64,000 bases of DNA from Brevundimonas aveniformis DSM 17977 (lineage in GTDB: Bacteria; Pseudomonadota; Alphaproteobacteria; Caulobacterales; Caulobacteraceae): the NCBI RefSeq assembly GCF_000428765.1, contig NZ_AUAO01000001.1, forward strand, positions 248,001 to 312,000, in the 5' to 3' direction. Below the pieces are notes generated by a model. The model was not told where the DNA came from. It saw only the letters and a program-made list of their open reading frames with translations, and made no database searches. This document shows positions 44,844 to 54,304 of this stretch, piece after piece. The position numbers and the translations under genes were made by a program. Position 1 is the first letter of the stretch. Each line of letters opens with the position of its first letter.

Positions 44844-46667
44844 ATGACCCACGGACCGGCACCAACTGAATACAAGGACATCTTCGTTTTCCTGGCTGCC
44901 GCCGGTGTTCTGGTTCCCCTGTTCAATCGCTTGAAGGTCAGCCCGGTTCTGGGCTTCTTGGCCGCCGGCGTGCTGTTGGGGCCCGATGGTCTGGGCCGCC
45001 TGGCCGGCACGTTTGAGTGGGTCGATATTCTGACCATCTCGGATCGGAGCCAGATCGCCGTCCTGGCCGAGCTGGGCGTGGTGTTTCTGATGTTCACCAT
45101 CGGCTTGGAGCTGAGTTGGGAACGCCTGAAGTCGATGCGCCGGCTGGTCTTCGGCATGGGCATGGCACAGATTCTGGTCTGTGCGGCCCTGTTGGGGGTG
45201 CTGTTCTATCTGATGGGGCGCGGAGTCGGCGGAGCCCTGGTGCTCGGCTTTGCCCTGGCTCTCTCGTCAACTGCGGTGGTCATGCCCGTCATGGCCGAAC
45301 GCGGGCGGCTGTCGACGACGGCGGGGCGGTCGACATTTTCGGTTCTGCTGGCCCAGGATCTGGCGGTTGCGCCGATCCTGATCATGGTGGCCGTCCTCGG
45401 CTCAGGCGTGGGCGATGACGGTCTGAGCCCCGCGGCCATCGGACAGGCGGTGGCCAGCCTCCTGCCGTCTGTCGTCGGCGTCGGCCTCCTGGTCGTTCTG
45501 GGTCGGGTGGGCTTGCGTCCGATGTTCCGGTCCGTGGCCCGGGCCAAGAACACCGAGATGTTCCTGGCCACCTGTCTGTTCGTGGTGCTGGGAACGGTGT
45601 TCCTGGCTCAGTTCACGGGCCTGTCGCCCGCCGTCGGGGCCCTGGTCGCCGGTCTGCTGATCGCCGAAACCGAGTTTCGTCGCGAGGTCGAGGTCACCAT
45701 CGAGCCCTTCAAGGGACTGTTGCTTGGCGTCTTCTTCGTGTCGGTCGGGGTCGGCCTGGACCTCGATGCGGTCGCGGTTGCGCCTGTGACCATCTTTTCC
45801 ATTGCGGCCCTGCTGATCCTGATCAAGGCCGTGGCGATCTTTGGTGTGGCGCGCGCCTTCAAGGTACCGCCGGGCGCGGCACTGGAAACCGCCCTGGTGC
45901 TCGGCCCCGCCGGAGAGTTTGCCTTCGTCATCCTGAACGAGGCCATCGGCTACGGGGTGGTCGGACGTGATTTCGCGCAAGGGGTCCTGTTGTCGGCGAC
46001 CCTCAGCCTGTTTGCCGTCCCCATCCTGGCAGCCCTCGCACCGCGTATCGACAGGCGCATCCGGCCCAAGATCGAAATCTCCGACACGCCGAATCCCGAT
46101 CTGGAAGACGCCCCACAGGACACCACAGCGGTCATCATCGTCGGCTACGGTCGGGTCGGTCAGTTGATCGGTGAGCTCCTGAGTGAACACGACATTGGCT
46201 ATCTGGCGGTCGACGCCGACCCTTCTCTGGTTTCCAAGGCCCGACTGGACGGCATGCCGGTCTGGTACGGCGATGCGGGCCGGCCTGACCTGCTTGAGAA
46301 ACTGGGTCTGGGACATGCCAAGGCGGTGATCGTGACGATGGATGCCCCGGGCAAGGTCGATGAAGTCTGCCGCGCGGTGCGTCATCTGCGCTCGGACGTG
46401 GTGCTGGTGGCGCGCGCGCGCGATGAGAAACATGCCGCCCGCCTCTACAAACTGGGCGTGACCGATGCGGTGCCGGAAACGACCGAAGCCAGCCTGCAAC
46501 TGGCCGAGAATGCCCTGGTCGATCTGGGCGTGCCTATGGGGATGGTTCTGGCCTCGATCCACCAGAAGCGCGAGGATTTCCGTAAGATATTCCAGGCCTC
46601 GATGCCGGAAGGAAACAAGCGTCCCACCCGCGCGCTCAGAGGGCGGCTGGGTACGCCCCAGCGTTAA
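44844..46667 (+). CDS. Kef/CPA2-type cation:proton antiporter with RCK domain
   Basis: A 607-residue monovalent-cation antiporter. The membrane domain (residues about 12-400, around 12 helices) has LGFLAAGVLLGPDGLG, LGVVFLMFTIGLELS, ALALSSTAVVMPVMAERG and SVGVGLDLDAVAV; the cytoplasmic nucleotide-binding RCK_N domain starts IVGYGRVGQLIGELL (GxGxxG) near residue 432 and shows DADPSLVSKARLDGMPVWYGDA. No TrkA-C domain is clear. KefB/KefC relatives expel K+ during electrophile stress; glutathione gating cannot be confirmed. Its stop overlaps the convergent PH gene by four bases. Confidence 0.92.
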   Translation: MTHGPAPTEYKDIFVFLAAAGVLVPLFNRLKVSPVLGFLAAGVLLGPDGLGRLAGTFEWVDILTISDRSQIAVLAELGVVFLMFTIGLELSWERLKSMRRLVFGMGMAQILVCAALLGVLFYLMGRGVGGALVLGFALALSSTAVVMPVMAERGRLSTTAGRSTFSVLLAQDLAVAPILIMVAVLGSGVGDDGLSPAAIGQAVASLLPSVVGVGLLVVLGRVGLRPMFRSVARAKNTEMFLATCLFVVLGTVFLAQFTGLSPAVGALVAGLLIAETEFRREVEVTIEPFKGLLLGVFFVSVGVGLDLDAVAVAPVTIFSIAALLILIKAVAIFGVARAFKVPPGAALETALVLGPAGEFAFVILNEAIGYGVVGRDFAQGVLLSATLSLFAVPILAALAPRIDRRIRPKIEISDTPNPDLEDAPQDTTAVIIVGYGRVGQLIGELLSEHDIGYLAVDADPSLVSKARLDGMPVWYGDAGRPDLLEKLGLGHAKAVIVTMDAPGKVDEVCRAVRHLRSDVVLVARARDEKHAARLYKLGVTDAVPETTEASLQLAENALVDLGVPMGMVLASIHQKREDFRKIFQASMPEGNKRPTRALRGRLGTPQR

Positions 46668-47182
46668 TCCGGCGGACTGTGGCGCTCATCTTCGAGCGCG
46701 CCTTTGGCATTCAGCATCGTCCGTTTGAAGCCGAGCGGGTCATCAATCATGTGCAGCTGGTTCACGCCCTGATCGGACGCGGTCATGATCTCGATTTCCC
46801 CGTACCCAAAGAGACGACCGAGCAGGGACTGTTCGGTTTTGACGTCATTTAGCTTGTCGAGGATCGAGTCCGACACTTCCTTGTTGAGGACGCCCTGCAT
46901 CTGGATCACGCGGTGATTGGTGATGACGCTCATCTGGTTTGACCAGACCTGATATTCCCAGATCCAGAATCCCAGAGGCACCAGCGCCAACGGGGCCACC
47001 CAGCCCCAGTAGGGCGAGCCGGCGATACGCAGCCAGATGACGCCGATCACGACGGCGGAAAACAGCACAATCCAGAGGATGGTCTTGGCCATCAGGACCA
47101 GCCAGTGCGGGCGCGCAATCAGCAGCACCCGCTCGTCCTGACCGAGGACCTGAGCCAGATAGCCCGAGGGATGATAGGTCAT
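46664..47182 (-). CDS. PH-domain-containing membrane protein
   Basis: A 172-residue protein with two adjacent membrane helices (LVLMAKTILWIVLFSAVVIGVIWL and WGWVAPLALVPLGFWIWEY) and then a bacterial PH domain (bPH2/DUF304): VITNHRVIQMQGVLNKEVSDSILDKLNDVKTEQSLLGRLFGYGEIEIMTA. This architecture is the YdbS/YdbT type. Function is not known. The start at 47182 has a G-rich stretch before it; an open frame of 16 codons further up is rejected. ubiG ends 58 bases upstream on the same strand. Confidence 0.88.
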   Translation of the reverse strand: MTYHPSGYLAQVLGQDERVLLIARPHWLVLMAKTILWIVLFSAVVIGVIWLRIAGSPYWGWVAPLALVPLGFWIWEYQVWSNQMSVITNHRVIQMQGVLNKEVSDSILDKLNDVKTEQSLLGRLFGYGEIEIMTASDQGVNQLHMIDDPLGFKRTMLNAKGALEDERHSPPD

Positions 47183-47240
47183 GGCAGCCCCCTTCGCCGG
47201 CGACACTATCCTATCGCCGGGCGACTGCAACGGCCGAGGG

Positions 47241-47981
47241 TCAGAGGGGGGTGACGATCATCATATAGTTGATCGAGGCGTCCTGGCTTTCTCGCCACTG
47301 ACCCGACAGGGGGTTGTAGGTCACGCCGAACGGGCCATCGACGGCCAGCGGCTCGCCGTCGGCGAAGCTGCGGATTTCCTCCGGCGTCAGGAACTTGTTC
47401 CAATCGTGCGTTCCCGCCGGCACCCAGCGCAGGACATATTCGGCCCCGACCTTGGCCAGGGCGAGCGATCTGAGGGTTCGGTTCAGGGTGGCGACAATCA
47501 TCATCCCGCCCGGCGCAACCAGCCGCGCCGTATCGAGCAGGAAGCGGCGGGGATCGGCCACATGCTCAATGACTTCCATGTTGAGGACGACATCGAACCG
47601 GCGGTCCTGTTCCAGCAAGGCCTCGGCCGTTGAGGCCCGATAGTCGATGTTCAGCCCTTGTGCTTCGGCATGGGCGCCGGCGGCCCCGATATTCTGTTCC
47701 GACGCATCCACGCCGGTCACCTCGAACCCCAGCCGGGTCATAGGTTCAGACAGAAGCCCGCCGCCGCAACCGATATCCAGCAGCTTCAACCCCGAGAACG
47801 GGCGCGCCTGGCGTATCTCGCGCCCGAAATGGACCGCGACCCGATCCCGGATGAAGCCCAGCCTGACGGGATTGAACCGGTGCAGGGGCGCGAAGGGTCC
47901 GGTCGCGTCCCACCAGCGGTCCGCCAGGGCCGAAAATCGGGCAACCTCGTCTGGATCGATGCTGGAATGTACCTGAGCCAT
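47241..47981 (-). CDS. ubiG: Ubiquinone O-methyltransferase UbiG
   Basis: A 246-residue SAM methyltransferase that performs both O-methylations in ubiquinone synthesis, membrane-associated. The SAM fold begins [53 protein letters not shown] is motif II region; the N-terminal [31 protein letters not shown] and [12 protein letters not shown] are diagnostic for UbiG. Divergent from lysC with 69 bases between, the arrangement seen in other alphaproteobacteria. Confidence 0.96.
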   Translation of the reverse strand: MAQVHSSIDPDEVARFSALADRWWDATGPFAPLHRFNPVRLGFIRDRVAVHFGREIRQARPFSGLKLLDIGCGGGLLSEPMTRLGFEVTGVDASEQNIGAAGAHAEAQGLNIDYRASTAEALLEQDRRFDVVLNMEVIEHVADPRRFLLDTARLVAPGGMMIVATLNRTLRSLALAKVGAEYVLRWVPAGTHDWNKFLTPEEIRSFADGEPLAVDGPFGVTYNPLSGQWRESQDASINYMMIVTPL

Positions 47982-48050
47982 TGCGCGCGGGTGATGGACG
48001 CCCTATCGCCCCAAGGCAAGCAGTTTGAACCCCGGAATGGAAAGGCGGTC

Positions 48051-49304
48051 ATGTCGCGACTGGTGATGAAGTTCGGCGGGACCTCGATGGCCGACCTCGA
48101 ACGCATCCGAAAGTCGGCCGCCATCGTGGCCGCCGAGGCCGCAGCCGGTCGCCATGTGGCCGTTGTCGTCTCGGCCATGGCCGGCCAGACGAACCAGCTG
48201 GTGACGTGGACCGACCTTGTCGGCCCCGCCGCCGCCGGGGTTCCCGCCAGCGATGATGAGTACGATGTCGTCGTCACCGCCGGTGAACAGATCACCGCCG
48301 GCCTGATGGCCATGACCCTGCGTAACATGGGCCTGAACGCCCGTTCCTGGCTGGGGTGGCAGTTGCCGGTCCGCACCGACGATGCCCACGGCAAGGCCCG
48401 GATCGCCGACATCGACGGCCTGGCGCTGGGGCAGTCGATGGATTCCGGCGTTGTCGCGGTGATCCCGGGCTTCCAGGGCGTGACCGAAGACGACCGGGTG
48501 ACGGCGCTGGGTCGCGGCGGGTCGGACACCTCTGCCGTCGCGGTCGCCGCAGCACTGGGATGCCCGTGTGACATCTACACCGATGTCGATGGCGTCTATA
48601 CGACCGATCCGCGCATCGAGGCCCGTGCGCGGCGCCTGGAGCGCGTATCCTATGAGGAGATGCTCGAGCTGGCGTCGCTGGGGGCCAAGGTCCTGCAAAC
48701 CCGCTCCGTCGAACTGGCCATGGCCTACAAGGTGCCCGTCCGGGTGCTGTCGAGTTTTGTCGATCCCGAAACCGGCCGGGGCGTCGGCGGTACCGTGATC
48801 TGTGAAGAGGATGAGATCTTGGAAAAGCGGATTGTCTCCGGTGTCGCCATGAGCCGCGACGAGGCGCGCGTCACCCTTCTGGGCCTGCCGGATCGGGCTG
48901 ATGTCACCGCCACCGTCTTTGCCCGCCTGGCCGAGGCGAACATCAATGTCGACATGATCGTCCAGTCCGAGACGCGCAGCGCCGATTTGACTAATCTGGT
49001 CTTTACGGTCGGTCGCCGCGACGCCCGCGCCGCTGCCGAGCTGATGGAAGCCATCCGCAGCGAAATCAGTTTCGAGGAATGCCGCGTCGATGAGGACGTG
49101 GCCAAGGTTTCGGTGGTCGGGGTCGGGATGCGGAGCCACGCCGGCGTGGCCGAAACGATGTTCCGGGCGCTGGCCGACAAGGGGATCAAGATGCTCGCCA
49201 TCTCGACCTCGGAGATCAAGATCAGCGTGCTGATCGACGCGGCCTATACCGAACTGGCCGTGCGTGCCTTGCACGCGGCCTACGGGCTGGCAGAACCGGC
49301 TTAA
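48051..49304 (+). CDS. lysC: Aspartate kinase
   Basis: A 417-residue aspartokinase, first step toward lysine, threonine and methionine. The kinase domain opens VMKFGGTSMADLERIRKSA, has ALGRGGSDTSAVAVAAALGC and DVDGVYTTDPRIE; two ACT regulatory domains follow (VTLLGLPDRADVTATVFARLAEANINVDMI and VSVVGVGMRSHAGVAETMFRALADKGI), so it is allosterically inhibited by amino acids. ATG at 48051, with GGAAAGG before it; an open frame back to 47658 lies over ubiG. Convergent with lysA, sharing a TTAA stop overlap. Confidence 0.97.
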   Translation: MSRLVMKFGGTSMADLERIRKSAAIVAAEAAAGRHVAVVVSAMAGQTNQLVTWTDLVGPAAAGVPASDDEYDVVVTAGEQITAGLMAMTLRNMGLNARSWLGWQLPVRTDDAHGKARIADIDGLALGQSMDSGVVAVIPGFQGVTEDDRVTALGRGGSDTSAVAVAAALGCPCDIYTDVDGVYTTDPRIEARARRLERVSYEEMLELASLGAKVLQTRSVELAMAYKVPVRVLSSFVDPETGRGVGGTVICEEDEILEKRIVSGVAMSRDEARVTLLGLPDRADVTATVFARLAEANINVDMIVQSETRSADLTNLVFTVGRRDARAAAELMEAIRSEISFEECRVDEDVAKVSVVGVGMRSHAGVAETMFRALADKGIKMLAISTSEIKISVLIDAAYTELAVRALHAAYGLAEPA

Positions 49305-50572
49305 ATCCAGTCCGGCCTCACCTCGCGGGCCAGGACCTCCTCCAGACGGGGACGCGGGCGCACCAACGCCCACCGCTCGCCGTCGACCAGCACCTCTGCA
49401 GCGGGCAGTCGGCTGTTGTATTCACTGGCCATCGACGCCGCATAGGCACCGGCCCCACCAAAGGCGACGAGATCACCCGCCTGAAGCGGCGGCATGAGCC
49501 GACCCCGTGCAAACGTGTCCCCCGTCTCGCAAACGGGGCCGACCACATCATAGGCCACGGGCGCGCCCGATCTTGGATTGATGGCCGCCAGATCATGCCA
49601 GGCGTCATAGAGGGCTGGGCGCACCAGATCATTCATCCCGGCATCCAGCACCAGAAAGGTGGGTCCGTCCTGGCGGGCGTTGACGTGGATGACCCGCGAA
49701 ATCAGGACGCCGGCCTCCGCCACAATGGATCGCCCGGGCTCGACCGCCAGCTTGACCACCAGATCACCGACGGTCCGGCGGGCCAGGTCGGCCAGATCCG
49801 CCGGGGTGGCCCCCGCCCCGGCCCCCGCATAGTCCACGCCCAACCCCCCGCCCAGATCGAGGCGATCCACCGACAGGCCTTCGGCGCGCAGCGCCAGGGT
49901 CATCTGCCGAAGTCGCCTCCAGGCGTCGCCGAACGGGTCCACCTGGCGGATCTGGCTGCCGATGTGGCAGGCCAGGCCCACCGGCCGAACAGCTCCCTCG
50001 TCTTGCGCCCGCCGGTAGAGGGCCATGGCCTCCTCGACGGGAACGCCGAACTTGTCGCCCGACTTGCCGGTGGCGATCTTGGCGTGACCGCCTGCCGACA
50101 CGTCGGGATTGACCCGAATAACGACGGTGGGACGCACATCGCGCGCGCGCGCCAGGGCGGTCAGCCGTTCGTACTCCGGTGTCGATTCCACATTGAGCTG
50201 GAGCCCCGGCAGGGTGAGGGCATAGGCCAGTTCAGCATCGGTCTTGCCCATCCCGGAGAAGATGATCCGATCCGAAGAAATGCCGGCTTCGAGCGCGCGG
50301 TGGATCTCACCCTCGGAGACGGTATCGGCACCGGCTCCCGCCGTGGCCAGCACACTCAGAACCGAGAGGTTTCCGTTCGCCTTCACCGCATAGGCGACCA
50401 GACAGTCCATGCCGGCGAAGGCCACCATATAACGGTCCAGCCGGTGACGCAGCGCCGCGACGGAATAGACATAGGCGGGCGTTCCCACGGCCTCGGCAAG
50501 CGTCGTCAGCGAGACGCCTTCGGCGTGAAGGCTCCCCTCGCGGTAGGCGAAATCGTCGGAAGGCAGGGTCAT
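49301..50572 (-). CDS. lysA: Diaminopimelate decarboxylase
   Basis: A 423-residue PLP-dependent fold III decarboxylase making lysine from meso-diaminopimelate. YAVKANGNLSVL carries the PLP lysine; ISSDRIIFSGMGKTDAELAYAL, GGGLGVDY, EPGRSIVAEAG and VGPVCETGDTFAR (active-site cysteine) are conserved. The start at 50572 gives MTLPSDDFAYREG; a further upstream frame is rejected. Placed convergent to lysC, so the first and last lysine steps sit tail to tail. A diaminopimelate-lysine balance also matters for peptidoglycan. Confidence 0.97.
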   Translation of the reverse strand: MTLPSDDFAYREGSLHAEGVSLTTLAEAVGTPAYVYSVAALRHRLDRYMVAFAGMDCLVAYAVKANGNLSVLSVLATAGAGADTVSEGEIHRALEAGISSDRIIFSGMGKTDAELAYALTLPGLQLNVESTPEYERLTALARARDVRPTVVIRVNPDVSAGGHAKIATGKSGDKFGVPVEEAMALYRRAQDEGAVRPVGLACHIGSQIRQVDPFGDAWRRLRQMTLALRAEGLSVDRLDLGGGLGVDYAGAGAGATPADLADLARRTVGDLVVKLAVEPGRSIVAEAGVLISRVIHVNARQDGPTFLVLDAGMNDLVRPALYDAWHDLAAINPRSGAPVAYDVVGPVCETGDTFARGRLMPPLQAGDLVAFGGAGAYAASMASEYNSRLPAAEVLVDGERWALVRPRPRLEEVLAREVRPDWI

Positions 50573-50685
50573 GTCGCCGCTACATAGACGGTTCGCCCGT
50601 TCGTGGGAGCAATTTGTCGCCATCTGCATTGGCGACGGAGCCAAGGTCGCTTAGGCAGGGGCATCGCTCCGACGAAAGGGAGGCC

Positions 50686-52950
50686 GTGCCGAAATCACAG
50701 ACACCTGCGTTTGGCTCCGGCCCGCGCGTTCTGCTCAGGCAGATCCGCGAGGTCATGGCGTCCGACGCGCCGGTTCAGGCGCGGCTGGATCAGGTTGTCA
50801 AATCCATCGCCCGGCTGATGGTGACCGAGGTCTGCTCCGTCTATCTGCTTCGCAGTACCGGCGAGATGGAGCTGTTCGCAACCCAGGGGCTGAACCCCGA
50901 AGCCGTGCACAGGACCCGGCTCAGGGAGGGCGAGGGTCTGGTCGGTGAAGTGGTGCGGACCGCCGCCCCCATCGCCCTTTCGGACGCCCCGGCGCATGCC
51001 AGCTTCTCGTATCGACCCGAGACAGGCGAAGATCCCTATAGTGCCTTCCTCGGCGTGCCCTTGCTGCGAGGCGGCCGTGTGGTCGGCGTTCTGGTCGTGC
51101 AGAACCAGACGTCGCGCGTCTATGCCGAGGATGAGGTCGAGGACCTCCAGACCATTGCCATGGTGCTGGCCGAGGTCGTGGCCGGGATCGAGGCCGCCAT
51201 CGACACCCTGGGCGAGGTCGAGGTTTCACCGCACCGTCCCGAACGCCTCAAGGGTCAGCGATTCGCAGACGGCCTGGCCATAGGTCGGGCCGTGATGCAC
51301 GACCCGCCTATCGCCATTGCCCACATCGTCGCCGATGATCCGGTGGCCGAAGAGGAGCGCCTGGAGGACGGGCTGCTGCGGCTGCGGGCCCAGATCGACA
51401 ATCTGCTGTCGGTCAGCCACCTGTCCGGACCGTCCATCGAGGTTCTCGAGACGTATCGGATGTTCGCCGATGACCGGGGCTGGGTCCGGTCCCTGGAAGA
51501 GGCGGTGCGTGGCGGCCTGTCTGCCGAGGCAGCGGTTGATCGGGCCAGAACCCAGCACCGCGCCCGTTTTGCCGCTGCCAAGGACCCCTATATCCGCGAG
51601 CGGCTGCATGATCTGGAAGACCTGGCCAACCGGCTACTGAGAGTCCTGGCGGGGGAAGTCACAACCCACCGCGCCCTGCCCGAAGATGCCGTCCTGGTGG
51701 CGCGCAATCTGGGTCCGGCCGATCTGCTGGAATATCCCGCCGGCTCGCTGAAGGGGCTTCTGCTCGAAGAGGGTTCCGCCGCCAGCCATGCAGCTCTGGT
51801 TGCCCGCGCCCTGGAGATTCCATGTGTCGGGCGATTGTCGGGGGTGCGCGATCATCTGTCGGAAGGCGACATTGTTATCGTCGACGGGGAGACGTCTGAG
51901 GCGCATTTGCGCCCCCGCCCCGATGTTATTGAGGCCGCCCGATCGCGGCTTCTCGTTCGCGAGACATTGCGGGCCGACATCGCCGGCCTGCGCGACAAAC
52001 CCGCCGTAACGCGTGACGGAACGCGGATCACCCTTTTGACCAATGCCGGTTTGATTTCTGACCTGGCCGCACTCGATGCCACTGGGGCCGACGGGATTGG
52101 CCTGTTCCGTACCGAGTTCCAGTTCATGGTTCAGGATCGGCTGCCGGGTCTGGAGGCCCAGGCGGATCTCTACAGCCAGATCCTGGATGCCGCCGACAAT
52201 CGGCCGGTCACCTTCCGAACCCTCGATATCGGCGGGGACAAGGTGGTGTCCTTCCTGCAGGAGGGGCGCGAGGAGAACCCGGCCCTCGGACGTCGATCCA
52301 TCCGCCTTGGCCTGGACCGCCCCCCGCTGCTCCGCCTGCAGATCCGCGCCCTGTTGCGGGGTGCGCGTGGGCGGGAACTGAGGGTGATGTTTCCTCTGAT
52401 CGCCAGCATCGACGAATTCACCCAGGCCAAGGGTCTGGTGGACGCCGAATGCGACTGGGCGCGCCGCCGCGGCTGGGCTCTGCCGTCAATGCTGCGGATC
52501 GGCGCGATGATCGAGGCCCCGGCCTTGCTTTGGCATCTCGACGCCCTGCTGCCACAGACAGACTTCGTCTCGGTCGGCACCAATGACCTGATGCAGTACA
52601 TGTTCGCCGCAGACCGCACCAATCCGACTGTGGCGGATCGTTACGACACCCTGTCGCCGCCATTCCTCAGTGCCCTGGCCCGGATCCAGGAAGCCTGCGC
52701 GGCATCAGGCACGCCAGTGTCCGTTTGCGGCGAGATGGCGGGCCGTCCGCTTGAGGCGTTTGCCCTGGTTGCCCTGGGTTATCAGCGACTTTCCGCCCCA
52801 GCTGCCGGCGTCGGCCTGGTCCGGCGCATGATCCTGTCCCTCGATCTGGAAAAGGCGCGCAAGCTGTTCCTGCCGCTATTGGGCCGGACCAGTGGCTCGG
52901 TACGCGGCGAAGTCGAATCCCTGGCCCGAAAATTGAATCTCGCCCTGTGA
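50686..52950 (+). CDS. ptsP: Phosphoenolpyruvate-protein phosphotransferase PtsP (EI-Ntr)
   Basis: A 754-residue nitrogen-PTS enzyme I. An N-terminal GAF domain (residues about 22-170) resembles that of NifA; then come the EI N-terminal and swivelling domains with the phosphoacceptor His in EEGSAASHAALVARALEIP, the PEP-binding TIM barrel (TNAGLISDLAALDATGADGIGLFRTEFQFM, DFVSVGTNDLMQYMFAADRTNP and SVCGEMAGRPLEAFALVALG). It starts the NPr/EIIA-Ntr relay. The GTG at 50686 is chosen over a longer open frame from 50614; AAGGGAGG is very close upstream, so spacing is tight. Confidence 0.95.
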   Translation: MPKSQTPAFGSGPRVLLRQIREVMASDAPVQARLDQVVKSIARLMVTEVCSVYLLRSTGEMELFATQGLNPEAVHRTRLREGEGLVGEVVRTAAPIALSDAPAHASFSYRPETGEDPYSAFLGVPLLRGGRVVGVLVVQNQTSRVYAEDEVEDLQTIAMVLAEVVAGIEAAIDTLGEVEVSPHRPERLKGQRFADGLAIGRAVMHDPPIAIAHIVADDPVAEEERLEDGLLRLRAQIDNLLSVSHLSGPSIEVLETYRMFADDRGWVRSLEEAVRGGLSAEAAVDRARTQHRARFAAAKDPYIRERLHDLEDLANRLLRVLAGEVTTHRALPEDAVLVARNLGPADLLEYPAGSLKGLLLEEGSAASHAALVARALEIPCVGRLSGVRDHLSEGDIVIVDGETSEAHLRPRPDVIEAARSRLLVRETLRADIAGLRDKPAVTRDGTRITLLTNAGLISDLAALDATGADGIGLFRTEFQFMVQDRLPGLEAQADLYSQILDAADNRPVTFRTLDIGGDKVVSFLQEGREENPALGRRSIRLGLDRPPLLRLQIRALLRGARGRELRVMFPLIASIDEFTQAKGLVDAECDWARRRGWALPSMLRIGAMIEAPALLWHLDALLPQTDFVSVGTNDLMQYMFAADRTNPTVADRYDTLSPPFLSALARIQEACAASGTPVSVCGEMAGRPLEAFALVALGYQRLSAPAAGVGLVRRMILSLDLEKARKLFLPLLGRTSGSVRGEVESLARKLNLAL

Positions 52951-52993
52951 GGCGTCCCGGGGCGAAACAAGTGTCGCCATCCCGCCGGATTGG

Positions 52994-53008
52994 TTAAGAA
53001 AACCTTGA
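52994..53008 (+). promoter_or_regulatory. CtrA-like box (one mismatch)
   Basis: TTAA, seven bases, TTGA. The CtrA consensus of Caulobacterales is TTAA-N7-TTAA, so this has one mismatch. It lies 13 bases before the ATG of the RodZ-like gene. If it is a real CtrA-activated promoter at -35, the translation start would more likely be the GTG at 53112. Confidence 0.3.
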
Positions 53009-53021
53009 TTTTTGGACCGTC

Positions 53022-54272
53022 ATGGCCTATGCAGCTAACCCGTTCGGGGAGCCTTTTCTTCAAAAGGCGGATCTGACGCCCCCAGGGGTCGCAGATCGGA
53101 GTGAGTTGGGCGTGAGTGAGGACGTACCGTCAGTAGACGAGGATACCGACAACGGATCCTACCAGACCGCAGCAGTTCGGCGGTCGACGCCTTCGGTTAC
53201 GCTGGAAACCGCTGAGACGCTCGGCGATGCCTTCAAGGCAGCGCGCGTGGCGTCGGGACGCTCCCTGTCCCAGCTCTCGGAATCGACTCGGGTGCCCGTG
53301 CGCTATCTTGAGGCGCTGGAAGAGGGGCGTCGCGCCGACCTGCCGTCACGCCCCTTCGCCCTGGGCCACGCGCGGTCCTATGCACAAGCCCTGGGACTCG
53401 ATGAAACCGCCGTCACGGAGCGTCTGCGCCGCGAGTACGACCTTCCCAACCAGAAGCTGGAGGCCCCGGTCGGGTTGGCCTTTGACGAGCCCCGTGGCCG
53501 GTCACCGGTCTGGGCCATCTCAGGCGTGGTGCTGGTTCTGGCCGTGGTCGGCTGGAACGTCCTTCAGCGCGTCAATCTGATTGATGTCCCGCAGACGGCC
53601 GAGCTTGCGGCGATTCCTGAAAGCTGGCGCGTCGGTTCCACCTTCGACGAGATCGAACTGGATGCCCCGCACCCCGCCCCGCCGGATCAGACCACGCCAG
53701 TCCTCTATGTGACACCAGGTCTGGAAGAGGTTCTGGCTCCCGCTCTGGAAGGCGCACAAGCCGCCGCCGCCGCCCCCGATATGGGTGGGCCGGTCGGAGC
53801 TGCCTTCAATCCGCGCGGAGCCGTGTATGGCGCGGCCGCCGGCAATTCTGGCGTCATCCTCCAGGCACGCCGGGCGTCGACCATCGTGGTCCGAGCCGCA
53901 GACGGCGTGGTTCATTTTGCCCGCCAGCTCGCGGCGGGGGAGGCCTATCGCGCGCCCAGGACCCAAGGCTTGGTCGTCGATGTATCTGATCCGACGGCCT
54001 TTGACCTGTTCCTCAACGGCGAGCGTGCCGGTCGTCTGGAGCAACCCCAGACCCAGCTCGCGCAACTGAATGGACGCGCCGAAAGTTTGGCCCGCCAAGC
54101 CGCTGCTGAAGCCGAGACCCGCAATCGTGAGGCTCAGCGCGCGGCCGAAGCCCGCCTGCGTCATGCCGAGGCTGCAGCCGCCGCCCGCGCATCAGAATCC
54201 ACGTCGGAGCCGGTCGTGGTCGAGACAGCCGACACGGACTCCCCCCTGCCATTGGCGACGCCTGCCCAATAG
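53022..54272 (+). CDS. RodZ-like HTH membrane protein
   Basis: A 416-residue protein of the RodZ architecture. After a polar 60-residue head, an Xre-type helix-turn-helix domain (LGDAFKAARVASGRSLSQLSESTRVPVRYLEALEEGRRADLPSRPFALGHARSYAQALG) spans about 66-130, a single membrane helix (SPVWAISGVVLVLAVVGWNVLQ) about 163-184, and the periplasmic part ends with a DUF4115-like stretch (TIVVRAADGVVHFARQLAAGEAYRAP) and an Ala/Glu-rich coil. RodZ links MreB to the cell wall machinery. A GTG start at 53112 with GGAG before it is also plausible. ispG follows, a conserved neighbour. Confidence 0.85.
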   Translation: MAYAANPFGEPFLQKADLTPPGVADRSELGVSEDVPSVDEDTDNGSYQTAAVRRSTPSVTLETAETLGDAFKAARVASGRSLSQLSESTRVPVRYLEALEEGRRADLPSRPFALGHARSYAQALGLDETAVTERLRREYDLPNQKLEAPVGLAFDEPRGRSPVWAISGVVLVLAVVGWNVLQRVNLIDVPQTAELAAIPESWRVGSTFDEIELDAPHPAPPDQTTPVLYVTPGLEEVLAPALEGAQAAAAAPDMGGPVGAAFNPRGAVYGAAAGNSGVILQARRASTIVVRAADGVVHFARQLAAGEAYRAPRTQGLVVDVSDPTAFDLFLNGERAGRLEQPQTQLAQLNGRAESLARQAAAEAETRNREAQRAAEARLRHAEAAAAARASESTSEPVVVETADTDSPLPLATPAQ

Positions 54273-54304
54273 CGTCCGGCGCATGAAGCGCCTATTCTAG
54301 GTCC

